Made by a program: the position numbers and the translations under genes. Shown here in pieces: positions 1-11,099 of a DNA stretch of 64,000 nt. The stretch lies in assembly GCF_031143425.1 (NCBI RefSeq), contig NC_090439.1, positions 641,205,465-641,269,464 on the forward strand. Reading direction: 5' to 3'. Below the pieces are notes generated by a model. That model searched no databases. It was not told where the DNA came from and saw nothing but the letters and a program-made list of their open reading frames with translations. The number at the start of each line of letters is the position of its first letter. The first letter of the stretch is position 1. The stretch comes from Pleurodeles waltl (taxonomy: Eukaryota > Chordata > Amphibia > Caudata > Salamandridae).

Positions 1-198
1 CCCATTGTCACACTTCACAGGTCAGGCAGCTGCCATTTCCAGGGGCCACATGGCTCAATTTCAACTGCGTCACACAGGCCTAGGCCTTGCATAGCCACTC
101 AGACACGCCATTCACTGCATAGAGAATCGTTTACTGTGCTAGCTGTGAGTACGTACCTGTGGGTTGCTTGACTGTGTGCTCCATGTTGTCCTTCCTAG

Positions 199-1234
199 GC
201 ACCGTCCGCTGGGTTTGGCGAGGAGACGGATGAATCCTCCCGTGTACCGACCGCTGGTGGACCTGTCGACAATGGAAGAACGCCACATTATCCTGACCTA
301 CCGTCTTAACCGTGCCACTATACATGAACTGTGTGCCCAGCTGGAGCCCGACCTGATGTCCCCCATCCGCCAACCCACAGGGATTCCCCCTCTGGTGCAG
401 GTCATGTCAGTACTCCATTTCTTGGCAAGTGGTTCATTTCAGACAACAGTGGGAATTGCTTCTGGGATGTCTCAGCCCATGTTTTCGAAGGTGTTATCCA
501 GAGTGTTGTCTGCCCTGATGAAATACGTGAGGAGCTACATCATTTTCCCTGAGGTGGGCGAATTGGCTACAGTGAAGGGTGATTTCTATGCCCTTGGACA
601 TATTCCCAACGTCATTGGTGCCATTGATGGGACCCATGTGGCTTTGGTTCCCCCAAGAGACAGGGAGCAGGTGTACAGGAACAGAAAAAGTTACCATTCA
701 ATGAACATCCAGGTGGTGTGTTTGGCTGACCAGTACATCTCGCATGTAAATGCCAAATTCCCTGGGTCAGTGCATGACGCCTACATCCTGAGGAATAGCA
801 GCATCCCTTACGTGATGGAACAGCTAGAGAGACACCGTGTATGGCTAGTGGGGGACTCTGGGTACCCCAACCTGTCGTGGCTACTGACCCCAGTAAGGAA
901 TCCCCGGACCAGGGCAGAGGAACGGTACAATGAGGCCCATGGGCGTACTAGGAGGGTGATCGAACGCACCTTTGGCCTCCTAAAGGCCAGGTTTCGGTGC
1001 CTGCATATGACAGGTGGATCCCTAATGTACTCACCTAAGAAGGTGTGTCACATCATCGTGGCCTGCTGCATGCTTCACAACCTGGCTTTGCGACGCCAGG
1101 TGCCTTTCCTGCAGGAGGATGGTCGAGACGGTGGTGTTGTGGCAGCGGTGGAACCTGAGGAGAGTGACGAGGAGGAAGACGACGGGGCTGAAACAGACAA
1201 CAGGGACAGAATCATTGAACAGTACTTCCAATAG
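199..1234 (+). CDS. Harbinger DDE transposase (HARBI1-like), exon 2, copy 1
   Basis: This is the catalytic exon of a PIF/Harbinger transposase, which cuts and rejoins transposon ends in the nucleus, normally together with a Myb-like partner. The exon begins after an acceptor (CCTTCCTAG) at 198. One leftover base then joins the two leftover bases of exon 1 as seen in copies 2 and 3, so the ORF is probably not meant to start here. If unspliced, ATGs at 230 and 272 are possible; the one at 272 has a good Kozak context and is shared with copy 3. The DDE triad is visible: D at 626-628 (AIDGTHV), D at 854-856 (GDSGYP) and E at 962-964 (VIERTFG), with 35 residues between the last two, as in DD35E enzymes. 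The GSFQTT motif and the CMLHNLAL segment are typical of HARBI1. The C-terminus is acidic (ESDEEEDDG). The frame is uninterrupted. A conserved 3' UTR intron follows the stop (1242-1355). Confidence 0.93.
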
Positions 1235-1472
1235 GACACAGGTAACAATTCAAAGATAATTTAGTAAATGTGAACTACTCTCCTGCATCTCTGCTGCCTG
1301 TCTATTTGCCCCAGTGTATGATGACTGAGTTGTGGCTTTTCCCTCCCTATTTCAGATCTGGGGTCCCCACTACGAGTCCTGTGCTTCGTTTCCCCATGGA
1401 CTACAGCTTTGTGGCAGCTGTTTGTTGACTTCACCATGTACAAGGACATATTTGCACTGTCATGTCAATTAC

Positions 1473-1529
1473 AATATATTGAAATCACAGCCAGACTCCA
1501 GATAGTTTTGTGCAAAATAGGTGTTTATT
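1473..1529. terminator. Convergent poly(A) signals, transposase and Myb2
   Basis: A variant signal AATATA on the plus strand (1473-1478; AATACA at the same place in copies 2 and 3) would end the transposase mRNA. AATAAA on the minus strand (reverse complement of 1524-1529) would end the Myb2 mRNA. The AATAAA is conserved at 48803-48808 and 61730-61735. If cleavage follows each signal by the usual 10-30 bases, the two transcripts overlap at their tails. This is a prediction from motif and position. Confidence 0.55.
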
Positions 1530-1742
1530 TCAGTGCTCAAAATGGGATGGGGGGTTTCAAGTGGGTGGGGGCTATGGTGAAGGAATGTCCATGGCAGAGT
1601 CCAGAGTAACAGTCACACAGGTGCATTGTCCAGAGGCCTGTGGAGAGATGGAGCATGGGCAGTTCAAGGATGGACAGGGTGACAATGTGGGACAGTGGGA
1701 TGACATCAGGTGGTATCCATTGCTGGCGGGGGTCTTGACATC

Positions 1743-3330
1743 CTACTCTGTCTTCTTGCGAGATCTCAGGGCCCTCTTGCGTGGTGGTTCTTCTCCTGCA
1801 GGAGGTGGGGGTCTGGTGGGCTGCTGCTGTGAGGGGGCCTCCTGTCCACTAGCGCCGGCGGAGGTGGTTGGCTGTTCTTGGTCCAGGCTAGTGGCAGGGG
1901 CCCTTGGGTGTTGTTGAGTGTCCGTCCTGGTGTTGACGAGGTCCTGCAGCAGCCCTACCATGGTAACCAGGGTGGAGGTGAGGGCTCTGATGTCCTCCCT
2001 GTACCCCCGATAGTGTTCCTCCTGCAGTACCTGGATCTCCTGGAACCGGGCCAGTACCGTCGCCATCGTCTCCTGGGAGCGGTTGTATGCTCCCATGATG
2101 GTGGTGAGGGCCTCGTGGAGAGTGGGTTCCCTGGGCCCGTCCCCCCCCTGTCGCACAGCTGCCCTCCGAGTTGCCCTGTTTCCATGGGCCTCTGCCCCCT
2201 GGCCGGTGTGCCCACTACCACTGCCCCCAGGTCCCTGTTGTTGTTGGGGTGGTGGGTTATCCTGGGTGCCCTGTAGTGGTAGACACACCGCAGATTGACG
2301 CGCCCTGGAGACAGAGGCATGGGCCCGCTGGGTGGGAGCTGTGCTGGTGTTCCCAGAGGGGTTGGGGTCTGTAGTGGCCTGGGCCTGTGTGAGGGGAACC
2401 GACTGTCCAGAGGTCCCCGATGGTCCGGGCTGGTCATCGGTGTCCAGGTCGACAGAGCTGCTGTCATCGCTGACGGCCTCTTGGGTGGGGGGTGTGGAGA
2501 ATTCTGGGCCCTCCGCGGCGGTGTGTTGACGGTCGGGTCCTGCAGGGGTATAGAGGTATGGTTATAGTTTCAATGTGTGGCATATGGGTGTATCTGTGGG
2601 TTCCCGTGTCCCCAAGTGCTGGCATTCGTGTGTGGGGGCTTTGGTGAGGGTGGCTTGTGGGGGGGATGTGTATATGCATTGGGCATGCTTTGGTGATGGG
2701 TGTCCATGCTTAGTGGACGCATGCAGGCCTAGGTTTTGGGATGTGTGGGTTGTGATGGTGAGACATTGGCAGGGAATAGGTGTGCTGGGGGTGGGGGTGA
2801 GGATGGTGGTGGGGGTGAGGATGGTGGTGGGGGTGAGGGTGGGGGTGAGGATGGGGGTGGGGGTGAGGGTGGGGTTCGAGGATGGGGGTGAGGGTTGGGG
2901 TATGATTTGGCATGCAGGTGGGGGGGAAGCAGTAGTGAAGCTTCAACTTACCAGTATCCATTCCTCCGCCGACTCCTGCGAGGCCGTCAGGATGCAGGAT
3001 GTTCAAGACTTCCTCCTCCCATGATGTAAATTGTGGGGGTTGAGGTGGGGGTCCTCCGCCAGTCTTCTGCACGGCGATGTTGTGCCTGGATACCATGGAA
3101 CGCACCTTCCCCCGTAGGTCGTTCCATCGTTTCCTGATGTCTTCCCGATTTCTGGGGTGCTGTCCCACAGCGTTGACCCTGTCGACAATCCGCTGCCATA
3201 GCTCCGTCCTCCGGGCAATGCTGGTGTATTGTATCTGTGTGCCGAACAGCTGGGGCTCTACCCGAACGATTTCCTCCACCATGACCCTGAGTTCTTCGTC
3301 GGAGAAGCGGGGGTGTCTTTGGGGTGCCAT
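1743..3330 (-). CDS. Harbinger-encoded Myb/SANT-like protein 2 (Myb2), intact
   Basis: This two-exon gene is exon 1 3330-2952 (379 nt) and exon 2 2539-1743 (797 nt). The donor is GTAAGT after an ATGGATACTG context and the acceptor is CCCCTGCAG. The lengths join in frame to give 391 residues. Exon 1 carries a Myb/SANT-like domain at about residues 7-95, with motifs RFSDEELRVMVEEI, ELWQRIVDRVNAVG and RKRWNDLRGKVRS, the style seen in NAIF1/TSNARE1-type proteins related to Harbinger accessory factors. Exon 2 is Pro/Ser/Gln-rich with a helical segment (REPTLHEALTTIMGAY onward) and a basic tail RKRALRSRKK that looks like a nuclear signal. By family knowledge, such proteins bind transposon ends and bring the transposase into the nucleus. 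The start is the ATG in a GCC-ATGG-type context, conserved in all three copies. Continuing exon 1 without splicing gives a His/Pro-rich tail that is intronic. Confidence 0.85.
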
Positions 3331-3928
3331 GGGGTGGTGTGTATGATGTGTGGGGTGGAGTATGTGTAGTTAAGTGTGTTGAGTGTGGTGGTGTGTGTTG
3401 TTTTGTGTGTGGATAGTGTGTGGGTGATGGTGTGGAGTGGCTGTGGCTGCTAGTTTGTGAATGGTGGTGTCTCTCTCTGGCCTTCTTTCAGAATTTTTTG
3501 GCGTAGGGGTTTGTGGGTGATGTGGGTGTGTGTTTTATATTGTATTGTGTGTGTGGGAGTGGTGTGTGTATGTGTATCAGGTGTGTGGGATTCAAATCGT
3601 CCAATGTGGCTGAGTTTTGTTCGTTTGTGTGTATTCTGACCGCGGCGGTGTGTCCCGCCAATGGAATACCGCGTTTGAATGACCGCCGCGTGGATTCGTG
3701 GGTCGTAATGGCATGGGCGTATTTCTGTTGGCGTGACGGTGGAGGTTTTGTCACCTCCACTTTTCCGCCGACCGCTGGTCTGGCGGTCTGTTGTGGCTGT
3801 CGGATTTTCGGAGGTTTGCCTTCTGCGGGTCAGAATGACCGTGGCGGGTTTCCGCGACCGCGGCGGGATTATGGAGGATTTCTGACCGGCGGTAGGCGCC
3901 TTTTACCGCCGAGGTCAGAATGACCACC
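3331..3928 (-). promoter_or_regulatory. Right subterminal region of Harbinger copy 1, presumed Myb2 promoter
   Basis: This region lies between the Myb2 start and the right tip. It is GT-rich simple sequence (3340-3600), then a block with short inverted motifs built from ACCGCCGCG/CGCGGCGGT (about 3640-3690), then GGCGGT-rich subterminal repeats up to the tip at 3928. The same order recurs at 50525-51120 and 63446-64000. Because Myb2 starts immediately downstream on the minus strand, its promoter must lie here. I see no TATA box that decides a start site. The CCGCGG and GGCGGT motifs may be binding sites for transposase or Myb protein (inference). Confidence 0.5.
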
Positions 3929-5942
3929 AATGTGTTTGAAAATGCCACTTTTAGAAAGTAGGCCTTTTCTTGCTTAAACCATTCTGTGACTCTTCCTGTT
4001 TGTGGATTCCCTGTCTAAGTCAGTTTGAGAGATGGGCTGTTTGCACCTCTCTCTAGACAGTGACACAGAGGGAGCTGGGGTTTAGCCTGCATATCCTGAT
4101 GAGCCATCTGTGCTAGGAAGGAGTGAAGGAGTGGTCACTTACACCTGAAAGGGCTGTGCCTGCCCTCACACAAGCAGTCTCGAACCCCCTGGTGTGTGTC
4201 TGGGGCATGGCCTGGGCAAGGCAGGATCTGACAAACAAGAGAGTCTTTCCTTTGAAGTAGGCCTTCTTCAAAGGCAGGAAGGGTTATAAGAAGGGCTCCC
4301 TCAAACCCCTGAAAATTAGATCACTTCTGGCATCAAAAGGAACTTCTGCCAAGGAGAAGAGCTGAAGAGCTGAGAAGTGCTGCCGTACCTGAGACTGTGC
4401 TTTGTGAAGCTATCCTACAGTTGCTGCTTCTGCCTGTGAAAGGGGACAAAGACTGGACTTTGTTGTGCATTCCTGCTTGTGAAGAATCTCCAAGTGCATG
4501 ACCTGAGCTTGCCTCCTGTTGTTGAAGTCTCAGGGCCATCAAAGACTTCCCCTGCCAGCACCTGGACTCTCTGCTGAGACTTCTGCCTTGCCAAGTGGTG
4601 CCCTACCTAGTTCCTTGGCCATTGAAAGGTGAAGCTGGCAGACCAAGACTGAAAATCCACACACAGACCGCCGGGCGGTAAATTTTCTGCGCCTTCTGTG
4701 ATGCAGCTGAGAAATGACACGCCGCTGTCTTCGTGGCTGACATCACGCTCCATCTGCATCGCAGTTGGACGATTGACGCAACGTGGCTTGAGAAACGACA
4801 CTCAACACCTGCTAACGGAGGCTGATAATGACGCAAACCCCATGCAGTGCGGTTTTGTGATACCATGCGATTGGATTTTCAATGCAACCTCGCTGGGTGC
4901 GGAAAAACAACGCAAAGCCTGCCCAGACCCGAGGTGCCTATCCGGATCAACGCATTGCTCTCTTGCCGGAGAGGAAAAATGACGCACGTCGGAATGACAC
5001 ACAGTCTTCCTTTCGAGAGAAATCAACGCATCAATGGCTTCTTCTGATGCACACTCGCCGTGCGGTGTTATTTTGATGCAACCCAGGTACTTTTGTGTGC
5101 TAACAATGTTCTCACTGTTCCTTAAAGGATTTAAGACTTTTTTGCTTTTTAAATTCATAACTTGCCTTGTGTGTGTTGGATTTTTGTCATTTTGGTCTTG
5201 TTTTGTTTAGATAAATACTCTCTATTTTTCTAAACCTGTATTGTGGCATTTTGTAGTGTTTTTACTGCGTTACTGTGTGTTGGTACAAATACTTTACACC
5301 TCGCTTCTGAAGTTAAGCCTGCCTGCTTGTGCCAAGCTACCAAGGGGCTGAGTGGGGGTTAACTGAGGGTGATTCTCCTTTACCCTGACTAGAGTGAGGG
5401 TCCTTGCTTGGACAGGGGGTAACCTGATTGCCATCCAAAGACCCCATTTCTAACATTGATACTTCTAAATTACTACCTAAGGTAAGCTTCAAAGGCTTGT
5501 AGGGCAGGGTAAATTGTATTGAAAAAAAGTTGGTATGTCTACTTAAGTTTACTTTTCCTGGCAGTGAAAAAACTCCTAAGTTGTTTTTCACTTTTGTAAG
5601 GCATATGTCTCCCATTGACTATCACAGGGTTACCTTATTACATTTAGTAAGTGATAACTTTAGAATGGGAGCAGATAGAAATATACTGTTTACACTCAAA
5701 TGAATTGAAATTTAAAATCCTCCTTAATGGTAAAGTCTAGTTTTAGGTCACATTTGTGAAAATGCCACTTATAAGAAGTAAACAAAATATAAGCTTCCTT
5801 CCCCTGGTCTTGGGCGCTTGACTAAGAGTCCCAGTTGTCAGCTCAGTCCATCATAGGCTCTTGTTGATGGTTAATTCCAGAACTGGGACATCAATATTTA
5901 TGTGTATCAATAATTTGCTGATGTGTGATTTCTAACAATTTA
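3929..5942 (+). repeat. Long interspersed repeat, LTR-like, unclassified
   Basis: No coding frame is supported here. The stretch reads like one long interspersed repeat. It has a TATA-like box (GGGTTATAAGAAGGG, about 4287), a middle part (4670-5090) where GACGCA/ACGCA recurs every 20-30 bases, a T-rich block with a GATAAATACTC poly(A)-like site (about 5208), and a closing block ending CCCATTTCTAACA near 5455. From 5456 to about 5790 comes a segment that in the newt repeats I remember lies upstream of the GAAAATGCCACTT block, so the unit may be cyclically arranged or tandem. Harbinger copy 1 ends at its left and a hairpin element interrupts it at 5943. The LTR classification is tentative. Confidence 0.55.
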
Positions 5943-6574
5943 GGGGGTCATTACGACCCTGGCGGAACAAGTCCGCCAGGGCCGTGGGACGCGGTGGCAC
6001 CGCCGACAGGCCGGCGGTGCCCCGCGGGGCATTCTGACCGCGGCGGCTCAGCCGCGGTCAGAGAAGGGAAACCGGCGGTCTCCCGCCGGTTTCCCACTGG
6101 CCCAAAGGAATCCTCCAAGCCGGCGCAGCATGCTGCGCCGGCATGGGGATTCCGACTCCCCCTCCCGCCATCCAGTTCCTGGCGGTTCTCCCGCCGGGAA
6201 CCGGATGGCGGGAGGGGGAGTCGCGGGGCCCCTGGGGGCCCCTGCCGTGCCCATGCCCATGGCATGGGCACGGCAGGGGCCCCCGTAAGAGGGCCCCTAA
6301 AAGTATTTCAGTGTCTGCAAAGCAGACACTGAAATACGCGACGGGTGCAACTGCACCCGTCGCACCTTCCCACTCCGCCGGCTCTATTACGAGCCGGCGT
6401 CATCGTGGGAAGGGAGTTTTCCCCTGGGCTGGCGGGCGGTCTTGTGAAGACCGCCCGCCAGCCCAGGGGAAAACTCGGAATACCCTCCGCGGTCTTACGA
6501 CCGCGGAGCGGTATTTCGGAGGGGGGAAGCCTGGCGGGCGGCCTCCGCTGTCCGCCAGGCTCGGAATGAGGGCC
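5943..6574 (+). mobile_element. Non-autonomous Harbinger-type element made of serial hairpins
   Basis: This 632 bp element is flanked by TTA on both sides (5940-5942 and 6575-6577), the target duplication expected for Harbinger. The left tip starts GGGGGTCATTACGACCCTGG, nearly identical to the left tip of the 9 kb Harbinger copies. The right tip is AATGAGGGCC. Almost the whole body is a chain of separate stem-loops, for example 5957-5981, 5997-6020, 6067-6096, 6119-6142 (24 bp perfect palindrome), 6154-6222, 6303-6337, 6338-6363 (26 bp near-perfect palindrome) and 6416-6474 (59 bp, stem of about 28). There is no coding potential, and apparent frames are by-products of GC-rich palindromes. A second copy in opposite orientation is at 51704-52333. 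Confidence 0.88.
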
Positions 6575-6577
6575 TTA

Positions 6578-8400
6578 GTGTCTTTATAACAGTTCATTGT
6601 GGTGAGCACCTAAAAACTTGATTTGAAGTGTTTTGTTTGTTGTTTTTATGTTTATGACAGAAAATGCAAAAATAAGATACAGAAAAAAGTGTGTTTTTCA
6701 TAAATATTGATGTAAACAAAAGGAGAACACAATAACTGAGTTGTGTGCTCTTGGATGTTAAGTAGTATTTTGGTGAAGTAACATCAGTACTGACTGTTGT
6801 TTGTCTGTTTGAACTTAGAGAAGGTTGGCATTTACTTGTCCTAACCATTTGTGCCTTTTGCAAATGTCCTGGGTCACGTGGTGGTGAACGGCATTACTGT
6901 TGGACCTTGTGCATTGTTTCCGGACAGTAACACAAATGGGCCTTAGGTGTGGACAGGATAGATCAACATGGCTGGATAACTGGGAGGGGCTGTACCCAAC
7001 CCCACTTGCATTTCAAAGGGCTTTGCCTCCAACACATATTAAGGAATCTGACTCGAGGCCTGTCTTATCTTTTTTCACCCCAGGCAGTTTGGAGCCTTGT
7101 CAGAGGAAGAGGAAGAACTTTCCCCTTTCCATTTATGGGAGTATTATAGGGAATCCCACCAAATAGATATGGCACCATGTTTAAAAGTGGTACCGCCAAA
7201 GCCACTCTTTGGAACACTCCTAGACCCGTGGACATTACAGAAAAACACTGCCCTAGTGCCAAAGAACTGCCCTGCTGCTGTGGACTGCCTTGACGTCTGA
7301 CAGCGAAGACTGTACCTGATTGTCTTCATCCGAGGATAACCTGAGTGACTCTAAAGGTCCGTTGGCTGATCTCCTGTGCAAGCTACAGGGACAAACACGC
7401 TCCAAAGGCCTCCTTACATCTGCACAGCTGACCTAATGCACTAAACCTGCAACTGTATGTACCTACTCCCTGCTGACCTCTGCAGGAGTGAGTTCCTGAT
7501 TCCTAAGAGGCACTGCCCAGGTCCCTGACCCTTGACTGTCATCAGTTTGAGCTCCTCAAAAGAGCAAAAGATGAAATCCTGGAGTTTGGGCTCTTTGCAA
7601 CTACGAATGGGCCCCTTTGCACGGGGTCTCTGCGGTGCATGATGACCACCAACACAAAGCTGTGGTGTGGCTACAGTGACCACCAGCAATGACTGGCAAC
7701 GTGAGATCTGCTCTTTGTGTTGAAGCGACAACAGCCCACAGTGACCGTAAACATGAAGCTCCTGCAGTAGCAGTCTATGAATCCCAACCCACTATTCATG
7801 GTACAGTGATGAGAGCCCACACCGCCCAGCTGGCTCTTCACATTGCAGGGATGACCACACATGAAACTCTCCCTGCTCCTCGAGGCCACCTTTCCACACC
7901 ACAAGTGGAACTCTTCATGTTGGACTTTGAGAAGATAACTATTTCTGCGATATTAAGCCTGGCTTCTGTATCCAACCCGTTGTCCATTGTGGCCTTCTTT
8001 AACTCCCCCGGTCTCATATGACCAGATGACCAAGAGTCTCACTTTGTGCTTTTAGGTGTTATGTTCACTACAGACTTTCAATTAGAAAATCTCAGATCCA
8101 CTGGTTGGATTTTTGTTGTTCTGGTATTATTTGATTTATTAACATGTACTCTATTTTTCTAAAATGCTTTGGGGCTTTTCTTATGTTGTGTTTTCGCTTT
8201 ATTGCTGTTCGTGTGCTACATAACTACTTTACACATTGCCTCTGAAGTAAGCCAAACTGATTTATGGCAATCTATCAGAGGGTTAAGCACAGGTTAATTT
8301 AGTGACTTCTGTGGTTCACCCTCATAAGGATTGTGGTTTTGCCTGAGTTGCCCTCATACAATAAACGAATTTCTTTCAAATTGTTTTAAGCAGGAGAGCA
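6578..8400 (+). repeat. Diverged copy of the 3929-5942 repeat family
   Basis: The part from about 8105 to 8350 aligns by eye with 5185-5420: the TTGGATTTTTGT block, the TACTCTATTTTTCTAAA block, the ACTTTACAC...TCTGAAGT block and the following GGTTAA segments. The earlier portion (6890-8100) has the same kind of layout but is too diverged for me to align firmly. No protein is supported; the open frames at 7689-8021 and 6900-7166 have no recognisable motif. The hairpin element at 5943-6574 separates this stretch from the previous repeat. Confidence 0.45.
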
Positions 8401-9993
8401 ATATTCACCCAAAACTGGTCAATATTCCCAAGGTACACAGTTGAAGAAAACCTTGCCAGATTAACTCATTCCTAAAATCAAGACAGAAAATCCAGTGCAC
8501 CGTCTGACTTTTTCCAACACTCATATCATTAAACCTGTATCACTTTGTTTCCACATCCTCCTTTGCATCAACTCTCTTATCAACCACTCTCTGCCCAGAG
8601 GTACAGACCCTACATCCTTAAAATCAACAGCCATTCTACCTCTGCTCTAAAAATGTATTACAATTCCCTTCTCTGCAGTTTACTTCACCTGGTATAGCAA
8701 CTTCACTTCTTTTAAAAAATATTACAAGGATCGGTGTTTATTCGCTTTTCATTATAGTTATCCAGTAGCTAGTGCTGGCTTTAGGACAGTGTGACCAGCG
8801 CCTCCGCTCCTGCACCAAGCTTTATGGGGAGACTTTTGCATGACAGGCTGAGGCAAGATAAGAGCAGCCTGCAGAAATGCATAATTAAAGTAGTAAATAC
8901 AGAGCACAAGTTGTTGGCTCGCATGTTGATGATCATCAGCACCAAGCTATTGTGATTCTCTTACTAATGCGAATGGCCAGCAACAGCAGAGCTGCCAACA
9001 TACACGCATAATAAAATATTCATGCCCAAGCCTGTGCTTCATTTTAATTACTGACATTGACTTTTCCATACCCCCATCAATGACACACGCTGAAGCTGCA
9101 ACAATGTCCTTCGGAGCAAATACAAAAAGCTCATCAGACGCCCCGTGCGTCGTTCTTCAAGGCTGCTAATCTGTTGTAAATCTGACGAGGTATTGTAGAA
9201 ATTAGAGTTATTCTCTGCACCCCGTAATGGTGCGCATCCTGTCATGTACATGTGCTGGTTATCAAATATCCAGCCCGAGGATGTTTCCAGACATATTGAT
9301 CTGCTGGACATTTTCAAAAGATTTTGACTTTTGAATTTGACTTTCTCAAAAAGTCACAGTCAAAGGCATTATGACACTAAACCTATAAACAAAGATGGTG
9401 GCTCTCCATAAAATAGGAAATGGCAATAACACCTCTTCAACAGCATTATAGCTAACTTTAAATTAAACAAACACATACTCCTAGATTATGTCGATCACAA
9501 TAACTATTACCATCAGTCGAGCATTAATTCGATTCAACTAAAAGTAATCCACGCCTTTACTCTCAAGTCCTCTATTTTTACATATTTTTTCAATGTACAC
9601 CCACACACTAATGCTTTCATACAAGTTCCTCAGTTAAAGGAGAAATATTTTACATCACAAAAAAGTATTTTAGGATGCATTTTCATTTTCAAAAAATCTG
9701 CATCTTCGCTATCACTTTTAGACCTATTTTTCTAGATTACTTTTCCAAGGTAAACAAGTGTGTGGCCATGAAGGCAGGTACCGCTGCCTGGGATCAGCCT
9801 GCTAGGTTTGACATTTCTTTCACAGTGTTTGTCACTTCAGTTGGATTTTCAGTGGATGTATAGGTAAACGCATTGGCATCTTCCAGTTATTAACTGTACT
9901 CTATAACGTGATTCAACTAGTATTTCAAATGTTCAGTATACTTTATATTTAGTTTACTGTGAGGTTTCACTCATTGTTCTCTTCCATTTACAG
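8401..9993. other. Non-coding stretch upstream of first PLAT exon
   Basis: I see no gene or recognisable mobile element here. It is AT-rich intron-like sequence. A polypyrimidine tract and CAG at about 9973-9993 form the acceptor of the exon at 9994. Confidence 0.6.
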
Positions 9994-10148
9994 TTAATAA
10001 GTATTATGTCTCCGTATATACTGGAGATCACTGGGGAGCAGAAACCTTCGCAAATGTTTACCTCACCATCTATGGCGAGAGAGGTGATACCGGGGCACGC
10101 AAACTCGAACAGTCTCTAACGAGTGGGAAACCATTTCAACGGAATAAG
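9994..10148 (+). CDS. LOXHD1-type PLAT-domain protein, exon A
   Basis: This 155 nt exon lies between a clear acceptor (CTTCCATTTACAG) and donor (AAG|GTAAAC). It starts with two leftover bases and then reads 51 codons. The peptide contains [16 protein letters not shown] and [17 protein letters not shown], the hallmark start and middle of a PLAT (polycystin-1/lipoxygenase/alpha-toxin) beta-sandwich as repeated many times in LOXHD1. PLAT domains bind membranes or partner proteins; LOXHD1 is needed in inner-ear hair cells. The exon ends at phase 0 and joins exon B in frame. Other PLAT-repeat genes are possible, so I give no symbol. The preceding exon is not in the window or not recognisable. Confidence 0.88.
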
Positions 10149-11099
10149 GTAAACCGCATGCGCGTCTTCTTAAGGTGTGTGGATCTGCACATATGCGTAC
10201 TGCATTCTACAACCTCTTCAACCACTGTGATAGACCAATACAAGTTCTCCAAGAACATTGAAGGAATGTATATATTTTATATATGTTCTACTTTGTATGA
10301 ATTTTTCGAAAAATGTATTGAATAAATCCGATCAGAATTTAAATGTTGTGCTCATGTTATCTACCGGTATGGAGTGTTCATTGAAGTTAGCACTATATCA
10401 ACTTCATGACCACAGCTCCCAGCATCAAGTCAAAGATCTACTTCATGGCAGCATCTCCAAATCTGAACCCTACATTGTTAGGTTTGATATTTTATTTACA
10501 AGATTTAGTACTAAGGTTTATAATCCGAAATCACTGTATCTAAATGGGCTCAATATCACTGCACATACTCTGATATCCATGATCAATGATAACCCTCTGC
10601 TCATAAATTAGCATTTACTTTCCTTCCATTTGATATATTAATCAGTGTTATCATCAATTTATTTGTATTCTTCTTTTGTTCTGTGTAAAATGTGTCAGTG
10701 CCTTTCTGGGGGTGCAGCAGTGTAGAAATTGTTAAATGGGTTAAATACATTAACATATGTCCGGAATCCATTGATCATAACATAGGTATGTATGTGAGTA
10801 TCTGTAGAGCAAGAAGCTAGCAGGGTGCAACAGAGCACTGGACAGGGCCAGTCCAAGAGCACTATTCAAGATCAATTACAGACTAGTGAAGGTGAGAGAG
10901 CTAGTGAGAAGTGAGGGACTTTTCAATTGCTACGATGTACTGCTTGTTTAAAAGAAGTGTTTTTTTAGATCTTTGATGAATTGGAAGAAAGCTGGGACAG
11001 TAAGTGATAAAGGTGTTGATTTAGATCCTATTTGGACATATGGAGCACATGTGCTTTCTGTTTTTTTTCTTTCTTACAATTGATTGATTGCTGCACATA
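10149..11099. other. Intron sequence, no feature seen
   Basis: This is the start of the ~2.7 kb intron between PLAT exons A and B. The open frame at 10258-10611 has no recognisable motif and AT-rich composition, so I treat it as chance. Short TTGATTGATT-type runs near 11085 resemble L2 LINE tails and may be the 3' end of the element that follows on the minus strand. Confidence 0.5.

Larger units (their letters stand above)
1..3928 (+). mobile_element. Harbinger transposon copy 1, right part
   Basis: The window opens inside the long first intron of the transposase gene, so the left end, transposase exon 1 and the Myb1 gene are not present here. The segment carries transposase exon 2 (plus strand) and the complete two-exon Myb2 gene (minus strand), in the same order as copies 2 and 3. 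The right end closes at 3928 with GGTCAGAATGACCACC, whose reverse complement matches the GGGGGTCATT start of the other copies with one change. The target duplication cannot be tested because the left end is missing. By eye both genes here are open, making this the best-preserved right half of the three. Confidence 0.9.

Noticed and set aside
2710..2951. His/Pro repeat domain at the end of the Myb2 frame in copy 1
   Set aside because: It lies between a consensus donor (GTAAGT) and acceptor (CCCCTGCAG) that join two exons in frame, so it is intron read-through.
5925..6589. Several 70-148 codon frames in the GC-rich hairpin element
   Set aside because: They occur on both strands because palindromes mirror open frames. 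The sequence is a non-autonomous transposon.
10258..10611. 117-codon plus-strand frame downstream of PLAT exon A
   Set aside because: It lies in the intron, is AT-rich, has no PLAT motif and does not join the neighbouring exons.
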